A stretch of 64,000 bases of DNA. Origin: Xanthobacteraceae bacterium. Its GTDB lineage: Bacteria > Pseudomonadota > Alphaproteobacteria > Rhizobiales > Xanthobacteraceae. The notes below the pieces were generated by a model. The model was given only the letters and a program-made list of their open reading frames with translations, had not been told where the DNA came from and ran no database searches. The translations under genes and the position numbers were made by a program. Positions 25,129-34,395 of the stretch are shown here, one piece after another. Position 1 is the stretch's first letter. Every line of letters starts with the position of its first letter. The DNA lies in NCBI GenBank assembly GCA_022841625.1, contig JALHRD010000014.1:1-64000 (forward strand). The letters are read 5' to 3'.

Positions 25129-26631
25129 ATGTTCAACACACTGTCGGAACGGCTTGGCAGCATTCTCAACCGGTTGACCGGGCGCGGCGCGCTGTCGGAG
25201 GCCGATGTCGATACTGCGTTGCGCGAAGTCCGCCGGGCAATGCTCGAAGCCGATGTCGCGCTCGATGTGGTGCGCGCCTTCACTGAAAAAGTAAAAGCCG
25301 GCGCGATCGGCGTCGAGGTCATCAAATCGGTTACGCCCGGCCAGCTGGTGGTCAAGATCGTGCACGACCAACTGGTCGAGATGCTGGGCGCGCAAGGCGA
25401 CACGATCGACCTCAATGCGCCGGCGCCGGTGCCGATCATGATGGTCGGGCTGCAAGGCTCCGGCAAAACCACCACCACCGGCAAGCTCGCCAAGCGCCTG
25501 ACCGAACAAGGCCGCCGCAAGGTGCTGATGGCGTCGCTCGACATCTATCGCCCGGCGGCGATGGAACAGCTCGCCGTGCTCGGCCGGCAGATCGGCGTCG
25601 AGACCCTGCCGATCGTTGCCGGCCAGCCGCCGGCGCAAATTGCACAGCGCGCACTGCAGGCCGGCCGCCTCGGCGGCTATGACGTGGTGCTGCTCGACAC
25701 CGCCGGCCGTACCACGCTCGACGAAGCGATGATGACGGAAGCGGCCGAAGTGAAGCGCGCGGTCAATCCGCACGAAGTATTGTTGGTCGCCGACAGCCTG
25801 ACCGGCCAGGACGCGGTCAATCTGGCGCGCGCTTTCGATCGGCGCGTTGGCCTGACCGGCATCGTGCTGACCCGTATCGACGGCGATGGCCGTGGCGGCG
25901 CGGCGCTGTCGATGCGCGCGGTCACCGGCAAGCCGATCAAGCTGATGGGCACCGGCGAGCGCATGGACGCGCTGGAGGATTTCCATCCCTCCCGCATCGC
26001 CGATCGCATCCTCGGCATGGGCGATATCGTCTCGCTGGTCGAGAAGGCGGCGGCGAATATCGACGCGGAGCGCGCCGCACGCACCGCCGAGCGGATGCGC
26101 AAGGGCCAGTTCGATCTCAATGACCTGCGCGACCAGTTCGTCGGCATGCAGCAGATGGGCGGCATGAGCGGCTTGATGGGCATGCTGCCCGGCGTCGCCA
26201 AGATGAAGAATCAATTGGCCGCCGCCAATCTCGACGAACGATTGCTCAAGCGCCAGATGGCGGCGATCGACTCGATGACGCCGCAGGAACGCAAGCATCC
26301 CGACATTCTCAAAGCCAGCCGCAAGAAACGGATCGCGTCCGGCGCCGGCGTGAAAGTCGAAGACATCAACCGCATGCTCAAAATGCACCGGCAGATGTCG
26401 GACATGATGAAGATGATGGGCTCGGGCAAACGCGGCGCGATGGCGGGTCTCGCCGGCATGCTCGGGCTGGGCGGCGGCGCAGCGATGCCATCGCCGGAGC
26501 AGATGGCTGAACTGGCAAAGAAGATGCCCGGCGGCGGTCTGCCGTCGACCATGCCAAGCCTGCCACCCACGTTTCCAGGCGGGCCATTGCCCGGCCTCGG
26601 CGGTTTCCCCGGTTTGGGAAAGAAGAAATGA
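25129..26631 (+). CDS. ffh: Signal recognition particle protein Ffh
   Basis: 500 aa GTPase that binds 4.5S RNA and signal sequences and docks on FtsY for co-translational membrane insertion. Four-helix N domain ([20 protein letters not shown]), G domain with [22 protein letters not shown] and [12 protein letters not shown], and a Met-rich M domain ([18 protein letters not shown]). The Gly/Met/Pro-rich tail after residue 440 is longer than in E. coli. ATG 25129 gives the standard MFNTLSERL start. First gene of the ffh-rpsP-rimM-trmD-rplS block. Confidence 0.98.
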   Translation: MFNTLSERLGSILNRLTGRGALSEADVDTALREVRRAMLEADVALDVVRAFTEKVKAGAIGVEVIKSVTPGQLVVKIVHDQLVEMLGAQGDTIDLNAPAPVPIMMVGLQGSGKTTTTGKLAKRLTEQGRRKVLMASLDIYRPAAMEQLAVLGRQIGVETLPIVAGQPPAQIAQRALQAGRLGGYDVVLLDTAGRTTLDEAMMTEAAEVKRAVNPHEVLLVADSLTGQDAVNLARAFDRRVGLTGIVLTRIDGDGRGGAALSMRAVTGKPIKLMGTGERMDALEDFHPSRIADRILGMGDIVSLVEKAAANIDAERAARTAERMRKGQFDLNDLRDQFVGMQQMGGMSGLMGMLPGVAKMKNQLAAANLDERLLKRQMAAIDSMTPQERKHPDILKASRKKRIASGAGVKVEDINRMLKMHRQMSDMMKMMGSGKRGAMAGLAGMLGLGGGAAMPSPEQMAELAKKMPGGGLPSTMPSLPPTFPGGPLPGLGGFPGLGKKK

Positions 26632-26683
26632 GCTGCGCTCAACCGCGGTTCCAACGACAGCAGTTACGAAGAAAGGAAATACA

Positions 26684-27091
26684 ATGTCCCTGAAAATCCG
26701 GCTCGCACGCGCGGGCACCAAGAAGCGGCCGTTCTATCACATTGTCGTCGCCGACAGCCGTTCGCCGCGCGATGGGCGCTTCATCGAACGCCTCGGCTAT
26801 TTCAATCCGCTGTTGCCGAAGGACAAGACCGAGCGCCTGAAGTTCGATCTCGAAAAGGCCAAGGCTTGGATCGCCAAAGGCGCCACCCCGAGCGACCGCA
26901 TCATGCGCTTTCTCGATGCCGCCGGCGTCGCCAAGCGCGAGAAGCGCAACAATCCGGAAAAAGCGCTCCCGCGCAAGCAGCGCAAGGCGATGAAGGAAGA
27001 AGCCGCGAAGGCCAAGGGCGAGGCGACCGCCGCCGCCACCGAAAAGGCCAAGGTCGCAGCCGCCGCCAAAGCGGCGGCGCCCGCGAGCTGA
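26684..27091 (+). CDS. rpsP: 30S ribosomal protein S16
   Basis: 135 aa. The conserved core ([41 protein letters not shown]) is followed by an Ala/Lys-rich low-complexity C-terminal extension (about residues 95-135) common in this group. AAGGAA lies just upstream of the ATG. It is 52 nt after ffh and 9 nt before rimM. Confidence 0.98.
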   Translation: MSLKIRLARAGTKKRPFYHIVVADSRSPRDGRFIERLGYFNPLLPKDKTERLKFDLEKAKAWIAKGATPSDRIMRFLDAAGVAKREKRNNPEKALPRKQRKAMKEEAAKAKGEATAAATEKAKVAAAAKAAAPAS

Positions 27092-27100
27092 TGCTAGCTC

Positions 27101-27655
27101 GTGTCGCCGCGCGCCCAACGCATCTGTGTCGCCCAGATCGGGGCGCCGCATGGCGTGCGCGGCGAGGTTAAGCTTTGGCCGTTCACCGCCGATCCGCTGG
27201 CGATCAAAGACTACGGGCCACTTGAGACTGAGGACGGCGCCGCACGCATTGAGATCGAAACGCTGCGCGCCGCCAAAGATCATCTGGTGGCGCGGCTTAA
27301 GGGCGTGTACGATCGCGACGCCGCCGCGCGGCTAACCAATACCAAGCTCTTTGTTTCACGTGACCGCCTGCCGGCGAATACGCAAGACGACGAGTTCTAT
27401 CACGCCGACCTGATCGGGCTTGCGGTTGTCGATGCGCTGGGCAATGCCTTGGGCCAGATTGCCGCGATCCATAATTTCGGCGCCGGCGACCTGATCGAGG
27501 TGAAACCCATGCTGGGCGCATCGACCGTCTTGCTGCCGTTCAATGCCGCCGTGGTACCGGTGGTCGATATCGCCGGACAGCGGATTGTGGTCGACGCCGC
27601 GGCCTTTGCCGCCGCCGCGGCGCCGGCGAGCGCAACCGAGCCGAAAGCGAGCTAG
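27101..27655 (+). CDS. rimM: Ribosome maturation factor RimM
   Basis: 184 aa from GTG 27101. N-terminal RimM beta-barrel ([20 protein letters not shown]) and PRC-barrel ([25 protein letters not shown]). It binds S19 and assists 30S head assembly. The Ala-rich C terminus ends at a TAG that is itself the first three bases of the palindromic repeat at 27653. Confidence 0.96.
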   Translation: MSPRAQRICVAQIGAPHGVRGEVKLWPFTADPLAIKDYGPLETEDGAARIEIETLRAAKDHLVARLKGVYDRDAAARLTNTKLFVSRDRLPANTQDDEFYHADLIGLAVVDALGNALGQIAAIHNFGAGDLIEVKPMLGASTVLLPFNAAVVPVVDIAGQRIVVDAAAFAAAAAPASATEPKAS

Positions 27656-27728
27656 TGTGGCGGTCCAGAAGTCCGCTACAATCTCGCGGTGAGTCCGCAT
27701 AGCGGATTTCTGAACCAAGGCCACACTA
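27653..27728. repeat. Palindromic intergenic repeat 1 (TAGTGTGG...CCACACTA)
   Basis: Left arm 27653-27677 and right arm 27701-27728 are imperfect inverted copies; the outer 9 bp TAGTGTGGC/GCCACACTA and the AGAAGTCCGCT/AGCGGATTTCT region pair. The element starts exactly at the rimM stop codon. It looks like a REP-type mobile palindrome. Confidence 0.75.
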
Positions 27729-27747
27729 GAATCAATCAATGAGTTGC

Positions 27748-27820
27748 TGGTGTCCTTCTATTCCGAACTTCGTTACTGAGCGCGCTGCAAGATGATACGA
27801 ACTTCGGAATCGGGACACTA
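27748..27820. repeat. Palindromic intergenic repeat 2 (TGGTGTCC...GGACACTA)
   Basis: Left arm 27748-27773 and right arm 27797-27820 pair through ATTCCGAACTTCGT / ACGAACTTCGGAAT plus outer GTGTCC/GGACAC. It ends 3 nt before the trmD start codon, so it could affect trmD translation. Confidence 0.75.
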
Positions 27821-27823
27821 GCC

Positions 27824-28525
27824 ATGTGGCGCGCCAGCGTGCTGACGATCTTCCCGGAGATGTTCCCAGGCGCGCTCGGTATGAGCCTCGCTGGCAAGGC
27901 GCTCACCGCTGGCACCTGGGCGCTCGACGTGGTCGACATCCGCGCCCACGCTACCGACAAGCACCGCACCGTCGACGACACGCCCGCCGGCGGCGGCCCC
28001 GGCATGGTGATGAAGGCCGACATTGTGGCGCGCGCACTCGATGCCGCCTCCTCGCCCGACGATACCCGCCCGCGCCTGTTCATGAGCCCGCGCGGCATGC
28101 CGCTGACGCAAGCCCGGGTGGCGACCCTGGCGCGCGGCCCAGGCGCGGTCATCCTGTGCGGGCGGTTCGAGGGTGTCGACGAACGCATTCTCGAGGCCCG
28201 GAATTTCTCCGAAATCTCGATCGGCGACTATGTGCTGTCCGGCGGCGAAATCCCGGCCTTTGCCCTGATCGACGCCTGCGTCCGGCTGTTGCCTGGCGTC
28301 ATGGGCCAGATCGCCTCGGCCGAGGAGGAGAGTTTCGCGCAAGGGCTCTTGGAATATCCGCAATACACCCGGCCGCCACTTTTCGAGGGGCGCGTCATCC
28401 CGGCGGTGCTGACCTCCGGCGATCATGCCAAGATCGCAGCCTGGCGGCGTTCCGAGGCCGAACGGCTGACCCGGGAGCGCCGGCCGGACCTCTGGGTGGC
28501 CTATCGGGACCGCAAGAAACCTTGA
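27824..28525 (+). CDS. trmD: tRNA (guanine37-N1)-methyltransferase
   Basis: 233 aa SPOUT enzyme that makes m1G37 and prevents frameshifting. Family motifs: [20 protein letters not shown] with GPGMVMKAD, the trefoil-knot AdoMet site [11 protein letters not shown] and [12 protein letters not shown]. Normal length. No clear Shine-Dalgarno: the palindromic repeat occupies that position, so expression may be unusual compared with other trmD genes. Confidence 0.98.
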   Translation: MWRASVLTIFPEMFPGALGMSLAGKALTAGTWALDVVDIRAHATDKHRTVDDTPAGGGPGMVMKADIVARALDAASSPDDTRPRLFMSPRGMPLTQARVATLARGPGAVILCGRFEGVDERILEARNFSEISIGDYVLSGGEIPAFALIDACVRLLPGVMGQIASAEEESFAQGLLEYPQYTRPPLFEGRVIPAVLTSGDHAKIAAWRRSEAERLTRERRPDLWVAYRDRKKP

Positions 28526-28652
28526 TTTTTGGCGCTTCCCGCTCGCTCAAGCAATTGGACAAATCCGACCCGGTGTCGTAGAAGCTCGCCCGACCCAGAC
28601 AACCCAGTGCCCGCGCGCCTTTTTGGATTGGCGCTGCCCACGGAGAATTGCC

Positions 28653-29042
28653 ATGAACCTGATCCAGCAGCTCGAAAAGGAGCAGGCCGCCAAGCTGTCC
28701 GCCGGTAAAGAGATTCCGGATTTCAAGCCGGGCGACACCGTGATCGTTAACGTGAAGATCGTCGAAGGCGACAAGGCCCGCGTGCAGGCCTATGAGGGCG
28801 TCTGCATCGGCCGCTCCGGCAGCGGCGTGCAAGAGAACTTCACGGTCCGCAAGATCTCCTATGGCGAGGGCGTCGAGCGCGTATTCCCGCTGTACTCGCC
28901 GATGATCGAATCGATCCAGATCGTGCGCCGCGGCAAGGTCCGCCGCGCCAAGCTGTATTATCTGCGCGGCCTGCGCGGCAAGCGCGCCCGCATCAGCGAA
29001 AAGCAGGATCATCGCGTTGGGGATTCCGACGCCAAGTCCTGA
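28653..29042 (+). CDS. rplS: 50S ribosomal protein L19
   Basis: 129 aa: [72 protein letters not shown] 28653 follows GGAG. 127 nt of leader separate it from trmD. A strong terminator lies 36 nt after its stop. The C-terminal tail after GKRAR is short and charged. Confidence 0.98.
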   Translation: MNLIQQLEKEQAAKLSAGKEIPDFKPGDTVIVNVKIVEGDKARVQAYEGVCIGRSGSGVQENFTVRKISYGEGVERVFPLYSPMIESIQIVRRGKVRRAKLYYLRGLRGKRARISEKQDHRVGDSDAKS

Positions 29043-29068
29043 TGCGGTACCCGATGATCGAAATTGCG

Positions 29069-29569
29069 ATGAGATGCAAAAAGGCCGGCTTGTTCGGCCT
29101 TTTTCTTTGGGCGGCAGCCATCGGCGCCATTGCGCCCGGCATGACCCAGACGCCGTCGCTGCTGGAACAACTCAAGAAGGGCGAGCTGCTCCCGCCGCCG
29201 TCGTTACCAGGTCGGTCTGAGAACGGCGAGCCGTCTTCGCCATCGAGGAAAAGCCAAATACCGCCGCTCAGGATCCAGCTGCAGAAGGCCGAAGCCACCT
29301 TTGCCACGGGGAGCAATGAGCCGGTTGTCGTCATCACCATGGCGCCGCGGTCGGGCCGACTATTCCACGAATTGACCCTCAACAATATCGGCCGAAGACT
29401 TGTGCTCCGCATCGACGGCATGATCGCAACGGAACCGATTATCCGGGAGGCGATCGCCGGCGGTGTCGTCCAGATTTCCGGCGACATGACCATAACTGAC
29501 GCCGCCGACCTGGCGGAGCGCTTGAACAGGGGCGTGGCGAAGATCGAGGTCGAACTCGTCGCGGATTAG
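29069..29569 (+). CDS. Putative secreted protein with SecD P1-head-like domain
   Basis: 166 aa from ATG 29069; ATG 29042, overlapping the rplS stop by one base, is in the same frame. Signal peptide KKAGLFGLFLWAAAIGAIAPG, a Pro-rich linker, then a domain (VVVITMAPRSGRLFHELT; LVLRIDGMIATEPIIREAI; GGVVQISGDMTITDAADLAE) that resembles the first periplasmic domain of SecD. No membrane anchor beyond the signal. The rplS terminator overlaps its N-terminal codons, so either it is read from transcripts passing that terminator or the true start is downstream. Function unknown. Confidence 0.6.
   Translation: MRCKKAGLFGLFLWAAAIGAIAPGMTQTPSLLEQLKKGELLPPPSLPGRSENGEPSSPSRKSQIPPLRIQLQKAEATFATGSNEPVVVITMAPRSGRLFHELTLNNIGRRLVLRIDGMIATEPIIREAIAGGVVQISGDMTITDAADLAERLNRGVAKIEVELVAD
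29078..29104 (+). terminator. Rho-independent terminator of the rplS operon
   Basis: AAAAAGGCCG (29078-29087), 7-nt loop, CGGCCTTTTT (29095-29104): a 10-bp stem with A-run and T-run. It lies inside the 5' coding part of the next reading frame. Confidence 0.9.
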
Positions 29570-29647
29570 GCGGTCAAAATTCGCCACTTTCCCGAGCGCC
29601 CGCAAGGCATTAAATAGACCCACAACTATCGACGATTGGATTGCAGA

Positions 29648-31054
29648 ATGGCCAAGCCGCGTACCCTCTACGACAAGATTTGGGAAGACCACCTGGTTGA
29701 CGAACAACCCGACGGCACCTGCCTGATCTATATCGACCGCCACCTCGTTCACGAGGTCACCAGCCCGCAAGCCTTCGAAGGTCTGCGGTTGTCGGGACGC
29801 AAAATTCGCGCGCCGGAAAAGACGCTGTTGGTGGTCGATCACAACGTACCGACCACCGACCGCAGCAAACCCAATCCCGATCCGGAGAGCACGGCGCAGA
29901 TCGCCTATCTCGCGGAGAACGCCAAATTCTTCAACCTCGAATACTACAACGAGTTCGACAAGCGGCAGGGCATCGTCCACATCATCGGCCCCGAGCAGGG
30001 CTTCACGCTGCCGGGCACTACCATTGTCTGCGGCGACAGCCACACCGCGACCCATGGCGCATTCGGCGCGCTGGCTTATGGCATCGGGACGTCCGAAGTC
30101 GAGCACGTGCTGGCGACGCAAACATTGATTCAATCGAAGTCAAAAAACATGCGCGCTGTGGTCGACGGCAAATTGCCGGACGGCGTCACCGCCAAAGACA
30201 TCATCCTCGCGATCATTGGCGAGATCGGCACCGCCGGCGGCACCGGTTATGCGCTGGAATATGCCGGCGAAGCGATCCGCGCGCTGTCGATGGAAGGCCG
30301 CATGACGGTCTGCAACATGTCGGTCGAGGGCGGCGCCAAGGCCGGCTTCATCGCTCCCGACGAGAAGGCCTATGCCTTCCTCAAGGACCGCCCGAAGTCG
30401 CCAAAGGGCAAGGCTTGGGACGAAGCGATGCGCTATTGGGCCACCCTGCATTCCGACGATGGCGCGCATTTCGACCGCGAGATCCGGCTCGACGCGGCCA
30501 AGCTGCCGCCGCTGGTCACCTGGGGCACCAGCCCCGAGCAGGTAATCTCGATCACCGGCCGCGTGCCGGTGCCGAGCGAAATCGCCGACGAAAACAAACG
30601 CCGGGCCGCGACCACATCGCTCGATTATATGGGTCTCAAGGGCGGTGAAAAAATTACCGACATCGCGATCGACCGCGTGTTCATCGGTTCCTGCACCAAT
30701 GGACGGATCGAAGATCTGCGCGCGGCCGCCAAGGTAGCGGACGGCAAGACGGTCAACGCCAATGTCAATGCCATGATCGTGCCGGGCTCCGGACTGGTGA
30801 AGGAGCAGGCGGAGGCCGAAGGTCTCGACCAGATTTTCGTGAAGGCCGGCTTCGAATGGCGCGAGCCCGGTTGCTCGATGTGCCTGGCGATGAACCCCGA
30901 CAAGCTCGCGCCCGGCGAGCGCTGCGCATCAACCTCCAACCGCAATTTCGAAGGCCGACAGGGCTACAAAGGCCGCACCCATCTGGTGTCGCCGGCGATG
31001 GCCGCCGCCGCCGCGATCGCGGGGCACTTTGTCGATGTGCGGGAGTGGAACTAG
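29648..31054 (+). CDS. leuC: 3-isopropylmalate dehydratase large subunit
   Basis: 468 aa aconitase-family enzyme, isomerising 2- to 3-isopropylmalate in leucine synthesis with LeuD. Iron-sulfur cysteines in GSCTNGR and [28 protein letters not shown] is diagnostic. ATG 29648 ([12 protein letters not shown]) is the family start. Its TAG stop is the first three bases of a palindrome. LeuD lies 4.5 kb away rather than adjacent. Confidence 0.98.
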   Translation: MAKPRTLYDKIWEDHLVDEQPDGTCLIYIDRHLVHEVTSPQAFEGLRLSGRKIRAPEKTLLVVDHNVPTTDRSKPNPDPESTAQIAYLAENAKFFNLEYYNEFDKRQGIVHIIGPEQGFTLPGTTIVCGDSHTATHGAFGALAYGIGTSEVEHVLATQTLIQSKSKNMRAVVDGKLPDGVTAKDIILAIIGEIGTAGGTGYALEYAGEAIRALSMEGRMTVCNMSVEGGAKAGFIAPDEKAYAFLKDRPKSPKGKAWDEAMRYWATLHSDDGAHFDREIRLDAAKLPPLVTWGTSPEQVISITGRVPVPSEIADENKRRAATTSLDYMGLKGGEKITDIAIDRVFIGSCTNGRIEDLRAAAKVADGKTVNANVNAMIVPGSGLVKEQAEAEGLDQIFVKAGFEWREPGCSMCLAMNPDKLAPGERCASTSNRNFEGRQGYKGRTHLVSPAMAAAAAIAGHFVDVREWN

Positions 31055-31091
31055 ACCATGATCCGATTCGATTGAATCGGATCATGGTCTA
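31052..31091. repeat. 18-bp perfect palindrome at the leuC stop
   Basis: TAGACCATGATCCGATTC (31052-31069), loop GATT, exact reverse complement to 31091. Could act as a terminator-like hairpin for leuC though it lacks a T-run. The leuC stop codon is its first triplet. Confidence 0.85.
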
Positions 31092-31105
31092 ACTTCGTTG
31101 TTTGC

Positions 31106-31150
31106 GCATGATCTTTTCCGAAATCCGGTTCCCACTTTTCGGGATCATGC
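31106..31150. repeat. Palindromic intergenic repeat, GCATGATC...GATCATGC type
   Basis: Outer arms GCATGATC and GATCATGC flank TTTTCCGAAA ... CTTTTCGG. I recall very similar units dispersed in many copies in Bradyrhizobium-related genomes; a count in this genome would settle it. Confidence 0.65.
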
Positions 31151-31161
31151 TCACCGTCGCC

Positions 31162-31569
31162 TCAGCCGCGCGCCCACCAGCAGCGCATATGCGGCGTGAC
31201 CACCGCGCCGCTCGGCCGGTGCTCGGCGGCGAGCCAGGAACTGCATTGCCGTACGGCGCTGCGGCCCGGGAATCCGAGATTGTCGCTGCGCGGAAACTCA
31301 GTCGAATCGTAGCGATAATAGTGGGCCGGTCGGACCACCAGCCGGGTCGGGGCGCGATTCTGCGCCCGCTGATTTTGCTTTTGTTTCTGATTCTGGGCCT
31401 GGTCCTGATTTTGCGGCACCACCGCGCGAAAAATTCGATCCCAATCCGGTGGCTGCAATTGCGCCTGCCGTTGGATCTGCTTTTGTGGCTGCGCTTGAGC
31501 AAGCGCTTGATCGGCTACGCCAAACAACGACACCGTCGCGATGAATCCGATCATGGTCTTTGCTGTCAT
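31162..31569 (-). CDS. Secreted Gln/Asn-rich hypothetical protein
   Basis: 135 aa from ATG 31569 (GGAGG 5 nt upstream; longer starts ignored). Signal peptide IGFIATVSLFGVADQALAQ. A low-complexity stretch follows (residues about 24-68) of Gln with Lys, Asn and Arg (NQDQAQNQKQKQNQ). The conserved-looking C-terminal half has VRPAHYYRYDSTEFPRSDN and two Cys (RQCSSWL, HMRCWW) that could form a disulfide. No known family. Confidence 0.7.
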   Translation of the reverse strand: MTAKTMIGFIATVSLFGVADQALAQAQPQKQIQRQAQLQPPDWDRIFRAVVPQNQDQAQNQKQKQNQRAQNRAPTRLVVRPAHYYRYDSTEFPRSDNLGFPGRSAVRQCSSWLAAEHRPSGAVVTPHMRCWWARG

Positions 31570-31709
31570 GTTGCCTCCATGCCGGTGAGTCTGCCCTGCG
31601 GACGGTTGCCGATCAGGGGCCAATCCGTCAACGGCTTGGGCGGAGATCTCAACTGTTGTGTTGGGCGTGGGCTTGGCCGCCCGTCCGCTGCCCCCTACAT
31701 ACACAGGCC

Positions 31710-32132
31710 ATGACCGCATCCTCGCAACCGAACCGCTGGCAGGCCGCCAAGGCACCATCGCTCGACGAACTCGAGCAATTGGCGGACGAATCCTATCGGC
31801 AACTGCCGGAAGAATTCCGCGCCTTGTGCAAGGACCTGGTGATCCGCGTCACCGAATACCCGACGGACGAGGTTCTGGACGATATGGAAATCGCAAGCGA
31901 ATTGGAACTGATGGGCCTGTTCCAGGGCGTCGGCCTGCCGTTCCAGTCGGACAGCGTCTCGGGCCAGATGCCGAACATGGTTTGGCTCTATCGCGTGCCC
32001 ATCCTGCTGTATTGGGCGGAGCACGACGAAACGCTGGCGGCCATCGTCACCCATGTTCTGGTTCACGAGATCGGCCATCACTTCGGCCTGTCCGACGAGG
32101 ACATGGAAGCGATCGAAGCCAGCGTGGAGTGA
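31710..32132 (+). CDS. Zincin-like metallopeptidase family protein
   Basis: 140 aa with the zinc-binding HExxH signature VHEIGHHFGLSDEDMEAIE near the C terminus, matching the small DUF1025-type (Zincin_1) family. ELEQLADESYRQLPEEFRAL is the typical N-terminal helix. Cytoplasmic, no signal. ATG 31710 has a poor ribosome site. Biological substrate unknown. Confidence 0.85.
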   Translation: MTASSQPNRWQAAKAPSLDELEQLADESYRQLPEEFRALCKDLVIRVTEYPTDEVLDDMEIASELELMGLFQGVGLPFQSDSVSGQMPNMVWLYRVPILLYWAEHDETLAAIVTHVLVHEIGHHFGLSDEDMEAIEASVE

Positions 32133-32208
32133 TGCAGCGCTTGCTTGAAGCCTTGCTGCTTTGCCGTGCTATCTACTACTTGTTAAAGTTGTCGGGGTGG
32201 AGGGGAGC

Positions 32209-33003
32209 ATGCAGGGAGCCGACACCAAAGATGCAGTCTCGGAAAGGGCAGGATTCTGGCGGCGCATCGCTGCGATTCTGATCGATGTAATCTTTATCTC
32301 TGCTGTTGTCGGTGCGTTCGGCGCTGCATTGTACGGACCGACCAACGGCGCAATCCGCGTCAGAAATACGGTGATCTGGACCTTCGAGTGCTCGGCCACA
32401 AGCGTCAATCGCCCCGATCTCCGCGTGCCCGCAGATTTCAAGCCTAACGCGGCCGCAGTCTGTATCAGGCGCTTTCTCGGGGTTGAGCACGATCGCGTCC
32501 TCGTCATGGCTGAAGTTACGAAATCAGGAAACGTGACGCATCGGCGAGCAATCAATTTACCGGTCGATGCCCAAGGGGGTATCACGCGAGCGATCTATCT
32601 CGACTACCTGACGATCTTCTTCATCGCTATCTATCTCGTTGTGCTCGAATGGGGATTCGGCAGAACTTTAGGGAAACGATTGCTTGGACTACGTGCGTGT
32701 TCGCTCGGGGGTTCTTCAATCAAGCTTTCGCAAGCGGCGATCCGAACGCTGGTCCGTCTTATTCCCTCCACTTGGATTATCGTAGTCATTCTGATTTTTC
32801 TCGTGCTCGATCCGGCGCGCCCAATGTCAACTCTTATGTCGAACATGGTCATCATCTATGGTTCCGGTTTTGTCTTGAGCCTGGTCTTTCTTCTAAACTT
32901 CATCCTTGCCGTTCGCCGCAAGAACCTTCCATGGCATGATCGCTTGGCCGGGACCGAAGTTGTCCGGGCGACACCTTCGGCAATCGAAGCACGCGTGGAA
33001 TAG
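32209..33003 (+). CDS. RDD-family membrane protein
   Basis: 264 aa from ATG 32209 (GGAGGGG just upstream). RDD hallmarks: ERAGFWRRIAAILIDVIFIS with the first membrane helix, GRTLGKRLLGLRA before the third region, and a final PWHDRLAGTEVV. Four hydrophobic segments are visible. A soluble insert of about 75 residues (55-130, with two Cys) between helices 1 and 2 is longer than in simple RDD proteins. Some members affect ion transport; function here unknown. Confidence 0.85.
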   Translation: MQGADTKDAVSERAGFWRRIAAILIDVIFISAVVGAFGAALYGPTNGAIRVRNTVIWTFECSATSVNRPDLRVPADFKPNAAAVCIRRFLGVEHDRVLVMAEVTKSGNVTHRRAINLPVDAQGGITRAIYLDYLTIFFIAIYLVVLEWGFGRTLGKRLLGLRACSLGGSSIKLSQAAIRTLVRLIPSTWIIVVILIFLVLDPARPMSTLMSNMVIIYGSGFVLSLVFLLNFILAVRRKNLPWHDRLAGTEVVRATPSAIEARVE

Positions 33004-33031
33004 GCACGGGCCCAATCTTGGGGAGCTACAT

Positions 33032-33340
33032 ATGATCGTCGTGGTATTTCGTTCGCGGCTTTCGCCCGATTCCGACGAGGACTATGAGGCGACCGCCGCA
33101 CGCATGGACACGCTTGCGGCCACGATGCCCGGCTACATCGCGCACAAGGCGTTTACGGCCGAGGATGGCGAACGCCTGACATTGGTGGAGTTCGAATCGG
33201 AGGAAGCGATCGCCGTCTGGCGCAGCCATCCCGAGCACGTCGCGGCGCAGCATAAGGGACGTTCCAAATTCTATTCGGAATTCCGGCTCACCGTATGTGA
33301 TGTCCTGCGCGAACAGCGCTTCGAGCGCAAGGCCGGTTGA
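33032..33340 (+). CDS. Antibiotic biosynthesis monooxygenase (ABM) domain protein
   Basis: 102 aa single ABM/dimeric alpha-beta barrel: MIVVVFRSRLSPDSDEDYEA, MPGYIAHKAFTAEDGERLTL, FESEEAIAVWRSHPEHVAAQ. GGGGAG precedes ATG 33032. Proteins of this size include quinol monooxygenase (YgiN)-like and heme-degrading enzymes, but many have no known role. Confidence 0.85.
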   Translation: MIVVVFRSRLSPDSDEDYEATAARMDTLAATMPGYIAHKAFTAEDGERLTLVEFESEEAIAVWRSHPEHVAAQHKGRSKFYSEFRLTVCDVLREQRFERKAG

Positions 33341-33385
33341 TTGTTCGAGCGACGTTTCTTGCTTTGCCGCGGCGGCGGGTTCCCT

Positions 33386-33403
33386 CTCCCCGCTTGCGGG
33401 GAG
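33386..33403. terminator. GC hairpin between convergent genes
   Basis: CTCCCCG CTTG CGGGGAG, 7-bp stem between the ABM gene (plus) and the dioxygenase gene (minus). It is part of a CCCTCTCCCCGCTTGCGGGG sequence I recall as a common alphaproteobacterial intergenic repeat. No T-run. Confidence 0.45.
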
Positions 33404-33454
33404 CGGTGATGGAGTGCGCGGCACGATCGAGCCCCACGCCTCGCTGAATCGAAC

Positions 33455-34327
33455 CTAGTACAGCGGCTCGCCCTCGACGGTGCAGCGGCGCAGCGTCCGA
33501 ACCTGCTCCTGCGGCCAGTCGGTGCGCGCGTGCAGGCACGCGAGATTGTCCCACATCAAGAGATCGCCAACCTGCCAGTGGTGCTCATAGATGATCGAGG
33601 GGTCCTCGACGATGTCGAACATCTGCAACAAAATCCGCTCGCTTTCGTCGCGGTCGATGCCTTCGATCCACATCGTATTCAGGGTGGCGACATAGAGGCC
33701 CTTGCGCTTGGAGCCCGGATTGGTGAGGAACAGCGGCTGGCGGCAATGATGGATGTCCTTGAGATCGAGACTGCGATCGATCCGCTTGCCGCCGACATAT
33801 TGATAGCCCTGCATCACCATCGCGTCCTTGAGCCGCTCTTTAAGCTCCGGCGATACCTTGTCGTAGGCGGCATACATGCTTGAGAACAGCGTGTGGCCGC
33901 CCTCCGACGGGATATCAATGCCGTAGAGGAACGTCGCGCGGTGCGGCTTGCGATGGTAGCATTTGTCGGTGTGGAAATACATTTCGCCATGCCCGAGCGA
34001 ACCGACCGGCTTGCCGTCTTTGTCGACCTGGTCGGTGATCATCATCATGTCGTCCCAGGCCACGGTGTCGACTTTGATCGCGCCCTTTGGCGGCGGCACC
34101 CGCTTGGCGACCGGGCCGAAATAAGAAGCAAACCGGCGCTGATCGTCCTCCGACAGCTTCTGGTTGCGGAACACGAGCACGGCGTGCTGGTGCCAGGCGT
34201 CCTTGACCTGGCGCAGCGTGTCGTCGTCAAGCGGACGGCTGAGATCGACGCCGCGAATTTCCGCACCGATGATCGGATGCATTTTGTGGACGGAAACGGT
34301 GCTGGTTCTTTCAGCGACGAGTGTCAT
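33455..34327 (-). CDS. TauD/TfdA-family Fe(II)/2-oxoglutarate dioxygenase
   Basis: 290 aa. Iron ligands H119 and D121 (MYFHTDKCY) and H266 (LHARTDWP), with a downstream Arg (RTLRRC) for 2-oxoglutarate. GAEIRGVDLSRPLDDDTL is the typical N-terminal motif. GGGAGAG precedes the ATG. Family members cleave taurine, 2,4-D, or other sulfonates/ethers; the substrate cannot be read from sequence. It is just downstream of a TctC gene on the same strand, suggesting uptake plus oxidation of one compound. Confidence 0.9.
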   Translation of the reverse strand: MTLVAERTSTVSVHKMHPIIGAEIRGVDLSRPLDDDTLRQVKDAWHQHAVLVFRNQKLSEDDQRRFASYFGPVAKRVPPPKGAIKVDTVAWDDMMMITDQVDKDGKPVGSLGHGEMYFHTDKCYHRKPHRATFLYGIDIPSEGGHTLFSSMYAAYDKVSPELKERLKDAMVMQGYQYVGGKRIDRSLDLKDIHHCRQPLFLTNPGSKRKGLYVATLNTMWIEGIDRDESERILLQMFDIVEDPSIIYEHHWQVGDLLMWDNLACLHARTDWPQEQVRTLRRCTVEGEPLY

Positions 34328-34395
34328 GTTTCTCTCCCGTTGCTCCGCTTTTACGGAGTGGCCACGAATCGGAACGGTCGCGCGACGGCTGACGC

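Noticed and set aside
24885-25544. N-terminal extension of the TctC gene at 23889-24884
   Set aside because: Would overlap ffh antisense; the signal peptide and GGAGG site place the start at 24884.
25111-26721. 536-aa minus-strand open frame
   Set aside because: Full-length shadow of ffh, an effect of high GC; low-complexity His/Arg-rich translation.
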